DNA from: Pseudonocardia ammonioxydans
GTDB taxonomy: Bacteria; Actinomycetota; Actinomycetes; Mycobacteriales; Pseudonocardiaceae
Assembly (NCBI RefSeq): GCF_900115005.1
Contig: NZ_FOUY01000022.1
Coordinates: 62,001-126,000 of the forward strand
Length of the DNA: 64,000 bases
Direction of reading: 5' to 3'
Shown: piece after piece, positions 24,103 through 32,865 of the stretch
Layout: the number at the start of each line of letters is the position of its first letter
How positions within the stretch are numbered: position 1 is the first letter of the stretch
Position numbers and translations under genes: made by a program
The notes under the pieces: model-generated
What the model saw: the letters and a program-made list of their open reading frames with translations, nothing else
Database searches by the model: none
What the model was told of the DNA's origin: nothing

Positions 24103-24399
24103 GTGTCCACCGCCATCGGCTTCCTGGTCTATTACGTCCTGTTCTTCTTCTGGCTGCTGCTCGCGGCCCGGATCGTCGTCGAGATGGTCCGTTCCTTCGC
24201 GCGCCAGTGGCGGCCGGCCGGCCCGCCCGCGGTGGCGCTCGAGGTCGTGTTCACCGTCACCGATCCTCCGGTCAAGTTGTTGCGGAGAGTGATCCCTGTG
24301 GTCCGTATCGGAGGCGTGGGACTGGACCTGTCGATTATGGTGCTGGTGCTGGTGGTGTTCATCGCGATGACCGCCGTCAGATCACAGCTCCTGGGATGA
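24103..24399 (+). CDS. yggT: YggT family membrane protein
   Basis: 98-residue membrane protein with two hydrophobic segments (about 6-28 and 73-94) separated by a loop containing TDPPVKLLRRVIP, the family's conserved TDP/P-L-R-IP pattern. YggT proteins lie between sepF and divIVA in many Gram-positive bacteria. The function is poorly defined; roles in osmotic shock tolerance and division-site assembly have been proposed. It is coupled to sepF by the 4-nt gap. Confidence 0.9.
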   Translation: MSTAIGFLVYYVLFFFWLLLAARIVVEMVRSFARQWRPAGPPAVALEVVFTVTDPPVKLLRRVIPVVRIGGVGLDLSIMVLVLVVFIAMTAVRSQLLG

Positions 24400-24446
24400 G
24401 CCCCAGTCACCCGGGAGTGCCGCCGAGGACCGCATGAGGTGATCCG

Positions 24447-25343
24447 ATGCCGCTGACGCCCGCCGACGTGCACAACGTCGCGTTCAGCAAACCCCCGATC
24501 GGTAAGCGGGGATACAACGAGGACGAGGTCGACGCCTTCCTCGACCTGGTCGAGGCCGAGCTGGCCCGGCTGATCGGTGAGAACGACGACCTGCGTGACC
24601 AGGTCGCGCAGCTGGAGCAGCGCCTCGGCGACGCCGAGGCCGACCTGGAGGAGGCCCGTAGCCAGCCGGCTCCGGCGCAGACCCAGGCGCTGCAGCAGGC
24701 GTCGCCGTCGCCGATGGGCCGTGGGGGCGCGAACGCGCCCGCGCCGCAGCTGGCCGGCGCCGTCCCCGCCGACGCCGACGGTGGCGACCACCACGTGCAG
24801 GCCGCCAAGGTCCTGGGCCTGGCCCAGGAGATGGCCGACCGGCTCACCGCCGAGGCCAAGAACGAGGCCGACACGATGCTGTCGGACGCCCGGACCAAGT
24901 CCGAGCAGCTGCTCTCGGACGCGCGGACCAAGGCCGACGGCCTGGTCAACGACGCGCGTTCGCGGTCGGAGACGATGCTCAACGACGCCCGCACCCGGGC
25001 CGAGACGCTCGAGCGGCAGTCGCGTGACAAGGCATCGGGCCTGGTCAGCGATGCCGAGCGCAAGCAGAACGAGATCATGGGTGCCATCCAGCGCGACAAG
25101 TCCGTGCTGGAGAAGAAGATCGACGAGCTCCGGACCTTCGAGCGCGAGTACCGCACCCGGCTCAAGACCTACCTGGAGTCGCAGCTGCGTGACCTGGAGG
25201 GCCGTGGGTCCGCCGCGCCGTCGTCGGAGAGCGGCTCGGGCAACGGCAGCAACTCCGGCGGTGGCAGCACCACGAACCGGTCGAGCTCGAACGGCGGGTA
25301 CGCCGCCTCCGGTTACGGCCAACGGGCCGATACCGGGAGCTGA
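24447..25343 (+). CDS. divIVA: Polar growth protein DivIVA (Wag31)
   Basis: 298-residue coiled-coil protein that binds curved membrane and directs polar growth in actinobacteria. The N-terminal DivIVA domain is clear (VAFSKPPIGKRGYNEDEVDAFLD), followed by a first coiled coil (about 30-72), a Pro/Gln/Ala-rich linker (73-115) and a long second coiled coil (about 118-250). That coil contains repeated SDART and NDART heptad elements. The tail is Ser/Gly/Asn-rich. AGGTGATCC precedes the ATG. It is essential in mycobacteria and Streptomyces. Confidence 0.96.
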   Translation: MPLTPADVHNVAFSKPPIGKRGYNEDEVDAFLDLVEAELARLIGENDDLRDQVAQLEQRLGDAEADLEEARSQPAPAQTQALQQASPSPMGRGGANAPAPQLAGAVPADADGGDHHVQAAKVLGLAQEMADRLTAEAKNEADTMLSDARTKSEQLLSDARTKADGLVNDARSRSETMLNDARTRAETLERQSRDKASGLVSDAERKQNEIMGAIQRDKSVLEKKIDELRTFEREYRTRLKTYLESQLRDLEGRGSAAPSSESGSGNGSNSGGGSTTNRSSSNGGYAASGYGQRADTGS

Positions 25344-25345
25344 GG

Positions 25346-25370
25346 CTCGGCGCGCGACGACGCGCCCGAG
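25346..25370 (+). terminator. Hairpin after divIVA
   Basis: CTCGG-CGCG and CGCGC-CCGAG pair around a short loop immediately after the divIVA stop, giving a 9-bp stem with one bulge. There is no T-run, as is common for high-GC actinobacterial terminators. It probably separates the dcw operon from the gene at 25429. Confidence 0.5.
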
Positions 25371-25428
25371 ACGACCGACGACGACCGGGTAGCGGCCGGG
25401 TGCCGCTGCCGACCGACGGAGTTCGCCG

Positions 25429-26895
25429 ATGCTGGTGCTGGTCCTGATCCTCGTGGTCATCGCGCTGGTGCTGCTGCTCGCAGGATGGATCCTGGGTGTG
25501 GTGGCACTGGCCTGGACGTCGGTGGGCATCAGCCTGCTCGCCGCCCTCGCCCTGCTCTACGACTGGTGGCAGACCCGGTCCGCCGTCCGGGCCGGTGACC
25601 GGTCCGGGGGCGTCGGAGGCGAGGAGACCGGCGGTCCGGGTGCGACACCGGACGGGTCCGGGGCCGGCCCCGGACCGGACATGGAGCCGGCGACCCAGGT
25701 CCTGCCGGTCGTACGCCCGGAGACCGGCGGTGCCGGTGCACCCGGGCGTCCTGCCGGGGCGGCCGCAGCGCCGCCGGACGCCGGGAACGCGTCCGACGCG
25801 ACCATCCGGATGCCGGTCGTCCGGCCGCCCGGCTCTGCGGAGGGACCGCCCGTCGCTTCCCGTTCGAGTGGTTCTTCGTCACCGTCCGTAACCGAATCCG
25901 GCCCCGCGGGTGCCGGATCCCCCGTCGGTGCACGGGCGGACGACGGTGCACCGGCGAACGCAGAGGCGCGGGCGCACGACGCTGCCGGTGTGGCCGGCGT
26001 CGGCTCCGAGGGAGCAGGTGCCCAGGACCGGGAGAGCGCGGGTCGTGGCGGCGACCCGGGTGGCCCCGGGAGGAGCACGGCGCAGAGCGGCGCCGCGGCC
26101 GCTGCCGGCGCGTCGGGTGCTCCTGCCGAGGGTGCCGGGCCGGGTTCGCCCGGCACCGGAGGGCACGACGACGTGACGCCCGCGACCGCGACCGGGGCAG
26201 GTGCCGCGACGGTCGCGGCGGCCACGGCCGGAGCGGGCGACGGTGCCGCCGGCGAGCGTGGCTCCGGCGCGCGTGGGCCGGGTGAGCGTGGACCGGGTGA
26301 GCGTGGGCCGGGCGACGACTCCGGTTTCGGCGCGGGCGCCGGCGAGCAGACCCGCGCGGTGGGCTCCACGGGTGCCCCTGGACAGTCCCCGGCCGAGGCC
26401 GGGGGTGGTACCGGAGGGACCGGACCGGCCGGCCAGACCTCCCTGACCGGGGCCGCCGCAGCGGCGGGAGCGGCCACGACGGCCGTCCCGGCCTCGGGGC
26501 AGGAGCCCGGACCGGACGTCACGCAGGCGGACCCGTCCGCGGCCGCGGGAGCCCCCGCCGGTGCGGGCGAGGCGCCCCCGGCGGAGCAGACGGCCGCGGT
26601 GGACCAGGCTGCCGGCGGCGGGCCCGCCGGTGGGCAGGAGCCGACCGCGGCGGACGGCGAGTCCCCCGAGGAACCGCGCGACCCGACGCTGGCGAACCTG
26701 GTAGCGCGGCTGCCGGACGAGGTGCTGGTCATCGACGAGCACCCGCGCTACCACGTGCAGACCTGCCGGGCGCTGTCCGGCCGCCCGGTGATCCCGCTGC
26801 CGGTGAGCGAGGCCGTCGAGCTCGGCTTCACCCCGTGCGGCTGGTGTGCACCGAACCGGACCCTCGGCGAGCGACACCCCGCCCAGGTCCGGTAG
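25429..26895 (+). CDS. Membrane-anchored protein with ~350-residue disordered linker and C-terminal CxxC domain
   Basis: 488-residue protein of unknown function. Two adjacent hydrophobic helices (about 2-22 and 25-45) are followed by a basic stop-transfer and more than 350 residues dominated by Ala, Gly, Pro, Thr and Glu, including a GERGPGERGPGERG repeat. A compact C-terminal domain (about 420-488) reads LVARLPDEVLVIDEHPRYH, then a Cys, and ends with GFTPCGWCAPN. The His/Cys...CxxC arrangement resembles the small Ada-type or treble-clef zinc-binding modules of uncharacterised actinobacterial proteins. It lies 85 nt downstream of divIVA. The tether-plus-sensor layout suggests a cytoplasmic metal- or redox-binding module held at the membrane; that is inference. 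Confidence 0.75.
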   Translation: MLVLVLILVVIALVLLLAGWILGVVALAWTSVGISLLAALALLYDWWQTRSAVRAGDRSGGVGGEETGGPGATPDGSGAGPGPDMEPATQVLPVVRPETGGAGAPGRPAGAAAAPPDAGNASDATIRMPVVRPPGSAEGPPVASRSSGSSSPSVTESGPAGAGSPVGARADDGAPANAEARAHDAAGVAGVGSEGAGAQDRESAGRGGDPGGPGRSTAQSGAAAAAGASGAPAEGAGPGSPGTGGHDDVTPATATGAGAATVAAATAGAGDGAAGERGSGARGPGERGPGERGPGDDSGFGAGAGEQTRAVGSTGAPGQSPAEAGGGTGGTGPAGQTSLTGAAAAAGAATTAVPASGQEPGPDVTQADPSAAAGAPAGAGEAPPAEQTAAVDQAAGGGPAGGQEPTAADGESPEEPRDPTLANLVARLPDEVLVIDEHPRYHVQTCRALSGRPVIPLPVSEAVELGFTPCGWCAPNRTLGERHPAQVR

Positions 26896-26937
26896 GCGGG
26901 GCGCGGGCCTGCGGAATATCCGGTCGACCGCCCGCGC

Positions 26938-26943
26938 TATCCT
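26938..26943 (+). promoter_or_regulatory. -10 element for the ileS leader
   Basis: TATCCT at 26938-26943 fits the actinobacterial TANNNT consensus and lies about 7 nt before the expected 5' end of the T-box leader. No clear -35 hexamer is seen. This would place the transcript start near 26950. Confidence 0.5.
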
Positions 26944-26949
26944 GGTTCG

Positions 26950-27187
26950 ACAGGCAGGGATCCGGCCATCACCGGGGAGCCTCCGGAAGAAACGGCCGCC
27001 TGGCGCCGCTCCCAGCGGAGCACGCCACGTGCGGCCGGAGTAGAACCGGACGGGAGCGGCCCGTCAACGCCGCCGAACGAGAGGCGTGCGCGGCATCGCG
27101 CGCGCAAGCGGGGTGGTACCGCGGCACGGCCCGAGCGGGCCGGCGTCGTCCCCGTGCGAGACGGACATCGCACGAGGAGCACGCCGC
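26950..27187 (+). promoter_or_regulatory. T-box riboswitch (isoleucine) in the ileS leader
   Basis: The leader carries the T-box core TGGTACCGCGG (27114-27124), which pairs with the uncharged tRNA acceptor end. Near the 5' end a very short Stem I is visible, CCGG (26962-26965), loop CCATCA, CCGG (26972-26975), with ATC (isoleucine) at 26968-26970 in the loop as specifier. AGCCTCCGGAAGAAACGG follows. A hairpin CGTGCGA...TCGCACG ends next to GAGGAG, the ileS Shine-Dalgarno, and there is no terminator T-run. This matches the ultrashort-Stem-I, translation-controlling T-boxes known for actinobacterial ileS: uncharged tRNA-Ile should free the ribosome-binding site. Confidence 0.9.
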
Positions 27188-30100
27188 ATGAGCGAGACAG
27201 CGCGCGACACCGGGTATCCCGAGGTCCCCGCCCACCCGACGTTTCCGCGGCTCGAGCGGGACGTACTCGCCTCCTGGGAGGCCGACGACACCTTCCGGGC
27301 CTCGGTCGAGCAGCGGCCCGCGGGCGACAACGGCGCGGACGAGTACGTCTTCTACGACGGTCCGCCCTTCGCCAACGGCCTGCCGCACTACGGGCACCTG
27401 CTGACCGGCTACGTCAAGGACGTCGTCCCGCGCTACCGCACCATGCGCGGGCACCGGGTCGAGCGCCGGTTCGGCTGGGACACCCACGGCCTCCCGGCGG
27501 AGGTCGAGACCGAGAACCAGCTCGGTATCAAGCACAAGTCCGAGATCGACGAGATGGGCGTCGCCGCGTTCAACGAGGCGTGCCGCACCTCCGTGCTGCG
27601 CTACACCGGCGAGTGGCGTGACTACGTGACCCGCCAGGCCCGCTGGGTCGACTTCGACAACGACTACAAGACGCTCGACCTGGACTACATGGAGTCCGTC
27701 ATGTGGGCGTTCAAGTCGTTGTGGGACAAGGGTCTTGTCTACTCCGGCTTCCGCGTCCTCTGGTACTGCTGGCGCTGCGAGACGCCGCTGTCGGCCACCG
27801 AGACCAAGATGGACGACGTCTACCAGGACCGTCAGGACCCGGCCGTCACCGTCGGGCTGCGGCTGAGCGGCACCGGCAACGCCGACGTCGACGGGGCACT
27901 CGCCCTGGTCTGGACCACGACGCCGTGGACGCTCCCGTCGAACCTCGCCGTCGCCGTCCACCCGGAGGTCGACTACGTCGTGGTCGAGGCCGCGACGAAG
28001 GACGGCACCGCCGAGCGCTGGCTGCTCGCCGAGGCCCGGGTCGGCGCCTACGCCCGTGAGCTGGGCGAGGAGCCGCGGGTGGTGGCCCGGCTGCGGGGCG
28101 CCGACCTGCTCGGCGCGACCTACACCCCGCCGTTCGACTTCTTCACCGGCCGGGAGAACGCCCACCGGGTGCTCGCGGCGGACTACGTCACCACCGAGGA
28201 CGGCACCGGCCTCGTCCACATCGCCCCGGCCTTCGGTGAGGAGGACAAGGAGGTCACCGACGCGGCCGGGATCGAGGTCGTCAACCCGGTCGACTCCCGC
28301 GGCGAGTTCACCGTCGAGGTGCCGCCGTACGCCGGGATGCAGGTGTTCGACGCGAACCCGCAGATCATCCGGGACCTCAAGGAGCGGGCGCCCCATGTGA
28401 CTGCGACGCTGTTGCGTCACGAGACCTACGACCACCCGTACCCGCACTGCTGGCGCTGCGGCAACGCGCTCATCCAGCGCGCCGTCGACTCCTGGTTCGT
28501 GCGCGTCACGCAGTTCCGGGAGCGGATGGTCGAGCTGAACCAGCAGATCGACTGGACGCCGTCGCACGTCCGCGACGGCCAGTTCGGCAAGTGGCTGGAG
28601 GGCGCCCGGGACTGGGGCATCTCCCGCAACCGCTACTGGGGCAGCCCGATCCCGGTGTGGATCTCCGACGACCCGCGCTACCCGCGCACCGACGTCTACG
28701 GTTCGCTCGACGAGCTCGAGCGCGACTTCGGCGTGCGCCCGACCGACCTGCACCGCCCGTACGTCGACGAGCTGACCCGGCCGAACCCGGACGACCCGAC
28801 CGGGGCCTCCACCATGCGCCGCGTGCCGGAGGTGCTGGACTGCTGGTTCGAGTCCGGCTCGATGCCGTTCGCCCAGGTGCACTACCCGTTCGAGAACGCC
28901 GACTGGTTCGAGCACCACTACCCGGGCGACTTCATCGTCGAGTACAACGGCCAGACCCGCGGCTGGTTCTACACGCTGCACGTGCTGGCGACCGCGCTGT
29001 TCGACCGGCCCGCGTTCCGGCACTGCGTCGCGCACGGCATCGTGCTGGGCGACGACGGCGCGAAGATGTCGAAGTCGCGCAAGAACTACCCGGACGTCAA
29101 CGAGGTCTTCGACCGGGACGGCTCGGACGCCATGCGCTGGTTCCTCATGGCGAGCCCGATCCTGCGCGGCGGGAACCTGGTCGTGACCGAGCAGGGCATC
29201 CGCGAGGGCGTCCGGCAGGCGATCCTGCCGCTGTGGAACACCTGGTACTTCCTGTCGCTCTACGCCGGGCAGGAGCGTGGCCGCTTCCGCACCGACAGCA
29301 CGCACGTGCTGGACCGCTACGTGCTGGCCAAGACGGCCGACCTGGTCGACGGGGTCACCGCGGCGATGGACACCTACGACATCGCCGGGGCGTGTGAACG
29401 GATCCGCGAGCACGCCGAGACCCTCACGAACTGGTACGTCCGCCGCTCCCGCGACCGGTTCTGGGGAAGCGGTACCGCCGAGACCGACCGCGCGCGCCGC
29501 GAGGCCGTCGACACCCTGCACACGGTGCTGGAGGTGACCTGCCGGATCGCGGCGCCGCTGCTGCCGCTGACCGCCGAGGCCATCTGGCGCGGGCTGACCG
29601 GCGGCCGCTCGGTGCACCTCGCCGACTGGCCCGGCGGCGCCGACCCGACGGTGTCGCAGCAGCAGTCCGGGGCCGGGTTGCCGCACGACGCCGCACTCGT
29701 CGCCGGGATGGACCGGATCCGGCAGGTCGCGAGCGCGGCGCTGTCGTTGCGCAAGTCGTCGAAGGTGCGGGTGCGCCAGCCGCTGCCCGGGCTCACCGTG
29801 GCGGCGGAGGACGCCTCGGTGCTCGCCCCCTTCACCGACCTGCTGCGCGACGAGGTCAACGTCCGCACCGTGGAGCTGACCGACGACGTCGCCGCGCACG
29901 GCCGGTTCGAGATCGCGGTCAACGCCCGGGTCGCCGGCCCGCGGCTGGGTTCCGACGTGCAGAAGTGCATCCGCGCGGTCAAGGCGGGGGAGTGGGGCCG
30001 GCAGTCGGACGACACCGTCGTCGCCGCCGGGATCACCCTGGTCGACGGCGAGTTCAGTGAGAAGCTCGTCGCCGCCGACCCGGAGCGGACCCTGGCCCTG

Positions 30101-30463
30101 CCCGGGAACGCCGGGCTGGTCGTGCTGGACACCACCGTCACGCCGGAGCTGGCCGCCGAGGGGACCGCCCGCGACGTCGTCCGGGTCGTCCAGCAGGCCC
30201 GCCGCGACGCCGGGCTCGCCGTCGCCGACCGGATCGCGCTGACCCTGCACGGGCCGGGCGCGGTCCTCGACGCGGTGCGGACGCACGAGGCGTTCGTGGC
30301 CGGGGAGGTGCTCGCGACCTCGGTGTCCTACGACGTTGCTGCTGCCGATGCCGGTGCTGCCGCCGACGCTGCCGCTGCTGATGCCGCCGCCGGTTCCGGT
30401 GGCCAGGTCGTCGCCCCGGACGGCACCTCGACCGCACTGCGGGCCACCGTCGCGAAGGCCTGA
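27188..30463 (+). CDS. ileS: Isoleucine-tRNA ligase
   Basis: 1091-residue class I aminoacyl-tRNA synthetase. The HIGH motif appears as PHYGH (66-70) and the KMSKS loop as KMSKS (626-630). The CP1 editing domain (LVWTTTPWTLPSNLAVAV) lies between them, and the anticodon-binding domain follows. The sequence resembles the long type 2 (eukaryote-like) IleRS, a group that tends to be mupirocin-tolerant; I am not certain of the subtype. Near the C-terminus an Ala/Asp-rich insertion (nt 30335-30400) looks like a recent low-complexity expansion. I chose ATG 27188, positioned after the T-box-controlled GAGGAG. Confidence 0.97.
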   Translation: MSETARDTGYPEVPAHPTFPRLERDVLASWEADDTFRASVEQRPAGDNGADEYVFYDGPPFANGLPHYGHLLTGYVKDVVPRYRTMRGHRVERRFGWDTHGLPAEVETENQLGIKHKSEIDEMGVAAFNEACRTSVLRYTGEWRDYVTRQARWVDFDNDYKTLDLDYMESVMWAFKSLWDKGLVYSGFRVLWYCWRCETPLSATETKMDDVYQDRQDPAVTVGLRLSGTGNADVDGALALVWTTTPWTLPSNLAVAVHPEVDYVVVEAATKDGTAERWLLAEARVGAYARELGEEPRVVARLRGADLLGATYTPPFDFFTGRENAHRVLAADYVTTEDGTGLVHIAPAFGEEDKEVTDAAGIEVVNPVDSRGEFTVEVPPYAGMQVFDANPQIIRDLKERAPHVTATLLRHETYDHPYPHCWRCGNALIQRAVDSWFVRVTQFRERMVELNQQIDWTPSHVRDGQFGKWLEGARDWGISRNRYWGSPIPVWISDDPRYPRTDVYGSLDELERDFGVRPTDLHRPYVDELTRPNPDDPTGASTMRRVPEVLDCWFESGSMPFAQVHYPFENADWFEHHYPGDFIVEYNGQTRGWFYTLHVLATALFDRPAFRHCVAHGIVLGDDGAKMSKSRKNYPDVNEVFDRDGSDAMRWFLMASPILRGGNLVVTEQGIREGVRQAILPLWNTWYFLSLYAGQERGRFRTDSTHVLDRYVLAKTADLVDGVTAAMDTYDIAGACERIREHAETLTNWYVRRSRDRFWGSGTAETDRARREAVDTLHTVLEVTCRIAAPLLPLTAEAIWRGLTGGRSVHLADWPGGADPTVSQQQSGAGLPHDAALVAGMDRIRQVASAALSLRKSSKVRVRQPLPGLTVAAEDASVLAPFTDLLRDEVNVRTVELTDDVAAHGRFEIAVNARVAGPRLGSDVQKCIRAVKAGEWGRQSDDTVVAAGITLVDGEFSEKLVAADPERTLALPGNAGLVVLDTTVTPELAAEGTARDVVRVVQQARRDAGLAVADRIALTLHGPGAVLDAVRTHEAFVAGEVLATSVSYDVAAADAGAAADAAAADAAAGSGGQVVAPDGTSTALRATVAKA

Positions 30464-30469
30464 CCGCGA

Positions 30470-30507
30470 CCGGGCACCGGCACGGCTCCGGCCGCGCCGG
30501 TGCCCGG
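30470..30507 (+). terminator. Strong hairpin after ileS
   Basis: CCGGGCACCGGC (30470-30481) and GCCGGTGCCCGG (30496-30507) form a perfect 12-bp stem with a 14-nt loop, starting 6 nt after the ileS stop. No T-run follows. The position and stability argue for transcription termination. Confidence 0.75.
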
Positions 30508-30593
30508 CGGCCCCGCACGCCGCGTGGATCTCCGCGGCCGGCGGCTCTACGGTCGTCCCGACCGACAGCGCCGTCGTACCGAGGAGCACCGCC

Positions 30594-31436
30594 GTGGCCC
30601 AGCCCGCACCGTCCCGCACGATCACCGTCGGGGACATCGCGATCACCTACCTCCCCGACGGGGAGGGGCACTTCGACCCGGTCGGGATGTTCCCCGCCTC
30701 GGACGAGGCCGCCTGGTCGCGGCACGCGCAGTGGCTCGACGACGACGGGCGCGTGGTCGCCACCATCGGCGCCTACCTGATCCGCACCGGCGACCGCACG
30801 ATCCTGGTCGATCTCGGGTTCGGTACCGCCGAGGTCGACATCCCCGGCTTCGCCCGTGCCGAGAGCGGCCGGATGCTCGAGTCCCTCGCCGCCGAGGGCC
30901 TGACCCCCGCCGACGTCGACACCGTGCTCTACACCCATCTGCACGCCGACCACACCGGCTGGACCGCGGGCGAGGACGGCCTGACCTTCACCCACGCCGC
31001 CCACCTGGTCGGCGACGAGGCCGAGGTCGCGTTCTGGCGGGCCAACCCGGAGGCGCCGTTCGCGCCGCCGGTCGCGACCGTCCTCGACCCGCTCTCGCCG
31101 CGTCTGGAGTTCTGCCGCGACGGCCAGACGGTCGCCCCCGGGGTCACGGTGCGCGCCACACCCGGGCACACCCCCGGCCACCAGTCGGTCGTCGTGTCCT
31201 CCGGCGCCGAACGGGCGGTGCTGCTCGGCGACGTGGCGCACTGCCCGGCCCAGCTCCTCGAACCGGAGTGGGCGGTGCTCTTCGACGTCGACCCGGACAC
31301 GGCGCGCCGGACCCGGGAGCGGCTGCTCGACGAGCTGGAGGGCACCGGCACCCCGGTCGGGTGCTGCCACTTCCCGGAGGCGGCGTTCGGGCGGATCGTG
31401 CGCGGCGAGGGCACCCGGTACTGGACGCCGCTGTAG
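30594..31436 (+). CDS. Metallo-beta-lactamase-fold hydrolase
   Basis: 280-residue metallo-beta-lactamase superfamily protein. The metal-binding motif HLHADH places ligands at H115, H117, D119 and H120. Later ligands are present in ATPGHTPGHQSVV, LLGDVAHCP and the C-terminal CCHFPEAAFG. The pattern is that of the glyoxalase II/lactonase-like group (AHL lactonase or alkyl-sulphatase relatives) rather than a true beta-lactamase; the substrate cannot be told. GTG 30594 has GAGGAG 7 nt upstream. It is followed by the methyltransferase gene 14 nt downstream, but that gene appears to have its own leaderless promoter. Confidence 0.85.
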   Translation: MAQPAPSRTITVGDIAITYLPDGEGHFDPVGMFPASDEAAWSRHAQWLDDDGRVVATIGAYLIRTGDRTILVDLGFGTAEVDIPGFARAESGRMLESLAAEGLTPADVDTVLYTHLHADHTGWTAGEDGLTFTHAAHLVGDEAEVAFWRANPEAPFAPPVATVLDPLSPRLEFCRDGQTVAPGVTVRATPGHTPGHQSVVVSSGAERAVLLGDVAHCPAQLLEPEWAVLFDVDPDTARRTRERLLDELEGTGTPVGCCHFPEAAFGRIVRGEGTRYWTPL

Positions 31437-31437
31437 G

Positions 31438-31443
31438 TACCCT
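31438..31443 (+). promoter_or_regulatory. -10 element for a leaderless methyltransferase transcript
   Basis: TACCCT (TANNNT) overlaps the end of the upstream gene and ends 7 nt before GTG 31451, with no Shine-Dalgarno between. Transcription would begin at or next to the start codon. Confidence 0.45.
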
Positions 31444-31450
31444 CGGCCCC

Positions 31451-32260
31451 GTGGGTGGGGCGGCGGCGCGGTGGCGGGAACGCCAGTCCGCGCGCGGCAT
31501 CCCCGAGCACATCCTGCGGGCGGCCCCGGCCGACCCGTGGACGCAGGTACCCGCCGACTTCGCCCCGCCGGACGTCCCGGCCGACACCCCGTCCCGCACC
31601 GCGGCCCGCGCGCTGGCCGAACGGGCCGCGGCCCGCACCTGCGCGGGGGTCTCGGTGCTCGACGTGGGCTGCGGGGGCGGGGACGCGTCGCTCGCGGCGG
31701 CCTGGCCCGACCTGTCCCCGGTCGCGCGGGTGGTCGGGCTCGACCGGCAGGCCGACATGCTCGGGGTGTTCGCCGCCGCCGCCCGGTCCCGGGGGATCCC
31801 GTACGGCACCGTGCGGGGGTCCTGGCCGGACGCCGCCGAGGAGGCCGGCCGGCACGACGTCGTCGTCTGCCACCACGTGCTGCACAACGTCGTCGACCTG
31901 CCGCCGTTCCTCGCCGCCCTGACCGGCGCGGTCCGCGGCGGCGGTGTCGGCGGCGGTGTCGTGGTCGAGATGCTGCCGGAGCATCCGATGGCCTGGCTCG
32001 ATCCGCTGTGGGCGCGGTTCCACGACCTGCACCGCCCGGCACCGGCGACCGCCGAGGACGCGGTCGCCGTGCTCGGCGAGGAGTTCGGCATCACCGCGCA
32101 GGTGCACCGCTGGGAGCGCGAACGCCGGCTGCCGCACGGGCCCGAGTGGGTGGCCCGCCGGTTGTGCCTGCCGGCCGAGCGGGTGGGGGAGGTCGCGGAG
32201 GCGCTCGCGACGATCCCGCCGCGCCGGACCGCCGCCGTGACCCTCGTCTGGACGCCCTGA
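31451..32260 (+). CDS. Class I SAM-dependent methyltransferase
   Basis: 269-residue methyltransferase. SAM-binding motif I (VLDVGCGGGDASLA) begins near residue 69, the acidic residue of motif II is in VVGLDRQADML, and motif IV-like VVCHHVLHNV follows. The domain resembles the UbiE/phenolic O-methyltransferase type acting on small molecules, but the C-terminal half gives no clear substrate hint. It is preceded by no ribosome-binding site and probably translated from a leaderless message. Confidence 0.8.
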   Translation: MGGAAARWRERQSARGIPEHILRAAPADPWTQVPADFAPPDVPADTPSRTAARALAERAAARTCAGVSVLDVGCGGGDASLAAAWPDLSPVARVVGLDRQADMLGVFAAAARSRGIPYGTVRGSWPDAAEEAGRHDVVVCHHVLHNVVDLPPFLAALTGAVRGGGVGGGVVVEMLPEHPMAWLDPLWARFHDLHRPAPATAEDAVAVLGEEFGITAQVHRWERERRLPHGPEWVARRLCLPAERVGEVAEALATIPPRRTAAVTLVWTP

Positions 32261-32306
32261 CGCCCGGCGGTACCGGTCCGCCGGTGTCCGGGCGCGGGCC
32301 GATCGT

Positions 32307-32312
32307 CATAAT
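32307..32312 (+). promoter_or_regulatory. -10 element for a leaderless lspA transcript
   Basis: CATAAT at 32307-32312 ends 7 nt before GTG 32320, and no Shine-Dalgarno is present. The stretch is locally AT-rich in a very GC-rich background, which makes it stand out. A start of transcription at the GTG itself is likely. Confidence 0.5.
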
Positions 32313-32319
32313 CGGGCCC

Positions 32320-32862
32320 GTGAGTGCCGATCCCGATGCCAGCGAGACACCCGTCGATCCCGTCGTCCGGCGGCGCGGGGTGCTGCTGCTGGCCGGGATC
32401 TCGGGCACCGTGCTCGCGCTCGACCTGATCACCAAGATCGCCGCCGTCGCCACGCTGGAGGGGGAGGAGCCGATCACGGTGATCGACGGCTTCTTCTACC
32501 TGACCCTGCTGCGCAACCCGGGCGCGGCGTGGTCGATGGCCACCGGCTACACCTGGGTGCTGACGCTGGTCGCCGTGGTCGTCGTCGGCGTGATCATCCG
32601 GATCGCGCGCCGGCTGGCGTCCACCGGCTGGGCGGTCGGGCTCGGCCTGGTGCTCGGCGGCGCGCTGGGCAACCTGATCGACCGGTTCTTCCGCTCACCC
32701 GGCCCGATGCGCGGACACGTGGTGGACATGCTCGCCGCGTTCAGCCCGGACGGCAGCATCTTCCCGGTGTTCAACATCGCCGACTCGGGCATCGTGTGCG
32801 GCGGGATCCTGCTGGTGCTGATGGCGCTGCGCGGCATCGAGATCGACGGAACGCGGGGCTGA
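32320..32862 (+). CDS. lspA: Lipoprotein signal peptidase
   Basis: 180-residue signal peptidase II, an aspartyl protease in the membrane that cleaves prolipoproteins ahead of the lipidated cysteine. Four transmembrane helices are visible. The catalytic aspartates are D121 in NLIDRFF and D155 in FNIADSGI; LRNPGAAWSM and GGALGNLIDR are the conserved boxes. Size is typical. rluD begins 4 nt after the stop, the usual lspA-rluD pairing. Confidence 0.97.
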   Translation: MSADPDASETPVDPVVRRRGVLLLAGISGTVLALDLITKIAAVATLEGEEPITVIDGFFYLTLLRNPGAAWSMATGYTWVLTLVAVVVVGVIIRIARRLASTGWAVGLGLVLGGALGNLIDRFFRSPGPMRGHVVDMLAAFSPDGSIFPVFNIADSGIVCGGILLVLMALRGIEIDGTRG

Positions 32863-32865
32863 GGC

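Noticed and set aside
26944..26952. GGTTCGA resembling the T-arm of a tRNA
   Set aside because: No acceptor or anticodon stem fits around it, and it lies at the start of the T-box leader.
26969..30646. Open frame of 1225 codons antisense to ileS
   Set aside because: Fully opposite a conserved synthetase with intact HPYGH-type and KMSKS motifs; no motif of its own.
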